From an uncultured Clostridia bacterium (GTDB lineage: Bacteria > Bacillota > Clostridia > Christensenellales > Borkfalkiaceae), in the NCBI GenBank assembly GCA_937915565.1, contig CALDMH010000171.1:1-24904 (forward strand): a DNA stretch of 24,904 nt, in the 5' to 3' direction. The notes beneath the pieces were generated by a model. It made no database searches. It was given only the letters and a program-made list of their open reading frames with translations, and was not told the DNA's origin. Both the position numbers and the translations under genes were made by a program. Below are positions 24,074 to 24,904 of the stretch, one piece after another (the first letter of the stretch is position 1; every line of letters starts with the position of its first letter).

Positions 24074-24165
24074 TTTTCGTTTTCACCAACTTTATCGATT
24101 TACTATCTTTTTGTCAGATATAAAATTTTATGGATTCCGTTCGTAGTCCCCACGGTTCATTAAAA

Positions 24166-24879
24166 CTACTCGACAGCCTGCAAAACTTCCAGAATTTCGC
24201 GCATAGGTTGCGACAGCTCGACTTTATTGAAATACTGCGGAATTTCGCCGGTGAAAAACTTACACCATACGGAGGCGGCGAGCAATCTTCCGTAGTTTAA
24301 CGACAAATGGAAACCGTCTCTGTTTAAAGACAATCCGCCGTTTTTATAATCGAACGAAGGCTTTGCGCGTAAAGCCTGAACGGCTTCGCCCACTCCTATT
24401 ATCCGCAATTTTTCTTTTGCGGAAACTTTTTCGTAAGTTTCTTTAATCGATTGCGCCATTTGCTCACGGTCAAAATTATACGCGCCGAAATCGGGGTGTC
24501 CGCTGCCCGTTTCATACGACCACGTTTCGTGCAAAACGATTTCGGCATCGCTGTATTTACGCACGTAATCGAGCAGTTCGCTAAGATACGGATAGAACGA
24601 ATCGTAAATGCCCGAACGCCCGCTGACTTGCTGAACCGTTATATAATCCCACTTATCGCTAATCAACGCCTCTTTTATGCTTACAAGCGCGGTTTGCATT
24701 TTTTCGCCGTTTTCCTGCAATTCGTATTTCGCTGCGTCGTTTTCAATATTCGCCGTGTGCATATCAAGACTGCATCCGCCGATATATAAATTTCTGACCG
24801 TAATTTTATCCGTCAGAAGTTGTAAAAGCGCTGTCGAATCCTGTGAAAAACTGTTACCTATTGCCAAAATTTTAATCAT
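24166..24879 (-). CDS. DUF4886 / SGNH-type hydrolase, probable carbohydrate esterase
   Basis: A 237-residue protein with the SGNH layout. Block I is GNSFSQD at 8-14 (nucleophile Ser10 by analogy with GDS), a glycine region GGCS is at 34-37, and YITVQQVSGRSG (79-90) stands at block III. The C-terminal catalytic pair is Asp188-x2-His191 in RDGFHLS. DUF4886 proteins are found in glycan-utilisation loci and are thought to be esterases; the acyl group removed is not established here. There is no signal peptide, so it should act on imported material. AGGAA lies about seven bases before ATG at 24879. The gene ends 92 bases before the first GH2 gene. Its promoter would lie beyond the right edge. Confidence 0.88.
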   Translation of the reverse strand: MIKILAIGNSFSQDSTALLQLLTDKITVRNLYIGGCSLDMHTANIENDAAKYELQENGEKMQTALVSIKEALISDKWDYITVQQVSGRSGIYDSFYPYLSELLDYVRKYSDAEIVLHETWSYETGSGHPDFGAYNFDREQMAQSIKETYEKVSAKEKLRIIGVGEAVQALRAKPSFDYKNGGLSLNRDGFHLSLNYGRLLAASVWCKFFTGEIPQYFNKVELSQPMREILEVLQAVE

Positions 24880-24904
24880 TTTTTTATTCCTGTTTATAGT
24901 TTTA

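Noticed and set aside
24074..24165. Promoter and CcpA-type (cre) site upstream of the first GH2 gene
   Set aside because: CTGACA-17-TAAAGT is too close to the ATG to leave a leader, and the best cre-like string (TGAAAACGAAAAAT) lacks the right-hand half.
1..24904. CRISPR arrays, tRNA/rRNA genes, insertion sequences, attachment sites
   Set aside because: No regularly spaced repeats, cloverleaf genes, transposase or integrase frames or terminal repeats were seen on either strand.

Overview
The window comes from a low-to-moderate GC Gram-positive anaerobe, most likely an uncultured gut Clostridia member (Christensenellales-like is a guess from style, not a proven placement). The signs are strong AGGAGG-type ribosome sites, several Gram-positive lipoprotein signals (LFVAC, FVASC, AFVAC, MTAC), Ig-like and Cys-repeat surface lipoproteins of the clostridial kind, and a CUT1 sugar ABC importer without its own ATPase. 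All recognised genes, 14 intact or edge-truncated CDSs plus one broken gene, lie on the minus strand, so the locus reads from right to left.

Right part, 24.9 to 18.7 kb: a DUF4886/SGNH hydrolase, a GH2 beta-mannosidase-type enzyme, a broken SIS-domain sugar isomerase whose tail looks like the remains of a ROK sugar kinase, and a second GH2 enzyme. None has a signal peptide, so all should act in the cytoplasm. A clear intrinsic terminator at 18593-18622 closes this unit.

Centre and left, 18.5 kb to the left edge: a good promoter (TTTACA-16-TATAAT) starts a very long probable operon. It encodes a lipoprotein solute-binding protein, two permeases, a 1022-residue secreted beta-sandwich protein, a DUF4838 lipoprotein, two paralogous surface lipoproteins (one with a Cys-rich tandem repeat), a GH127 family enzyme, two Gfo/Idh/MocA oxidoreductases and a sugar isomerase/epimerase TIM barrel that runs off the left edge. 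Strong hairpins sit between the binding protein and the permeases, between the permeases and the surface proteins, and between the surface proteins and the GH127 gene. They divide the transcript into segments.

Together the genes look like a Gram-positive glycan-utilisation locus. The secreted lipoproteins would bind or process a complex glycan at the surface, the CUT1 importer would take up oligosaccharides, and GH2, GH127 and DUF4886 enzymes would trim them inside. The oxidoreductase pair plus TIM barrel could epimerise the product or cleave it by a 3-keto (redox) mechanism. The actual glycan cannot be read from the sequence. No regulator, transport ATPase, tRNA, rRNA, CRISPR array, phage gene or transposase was seen.
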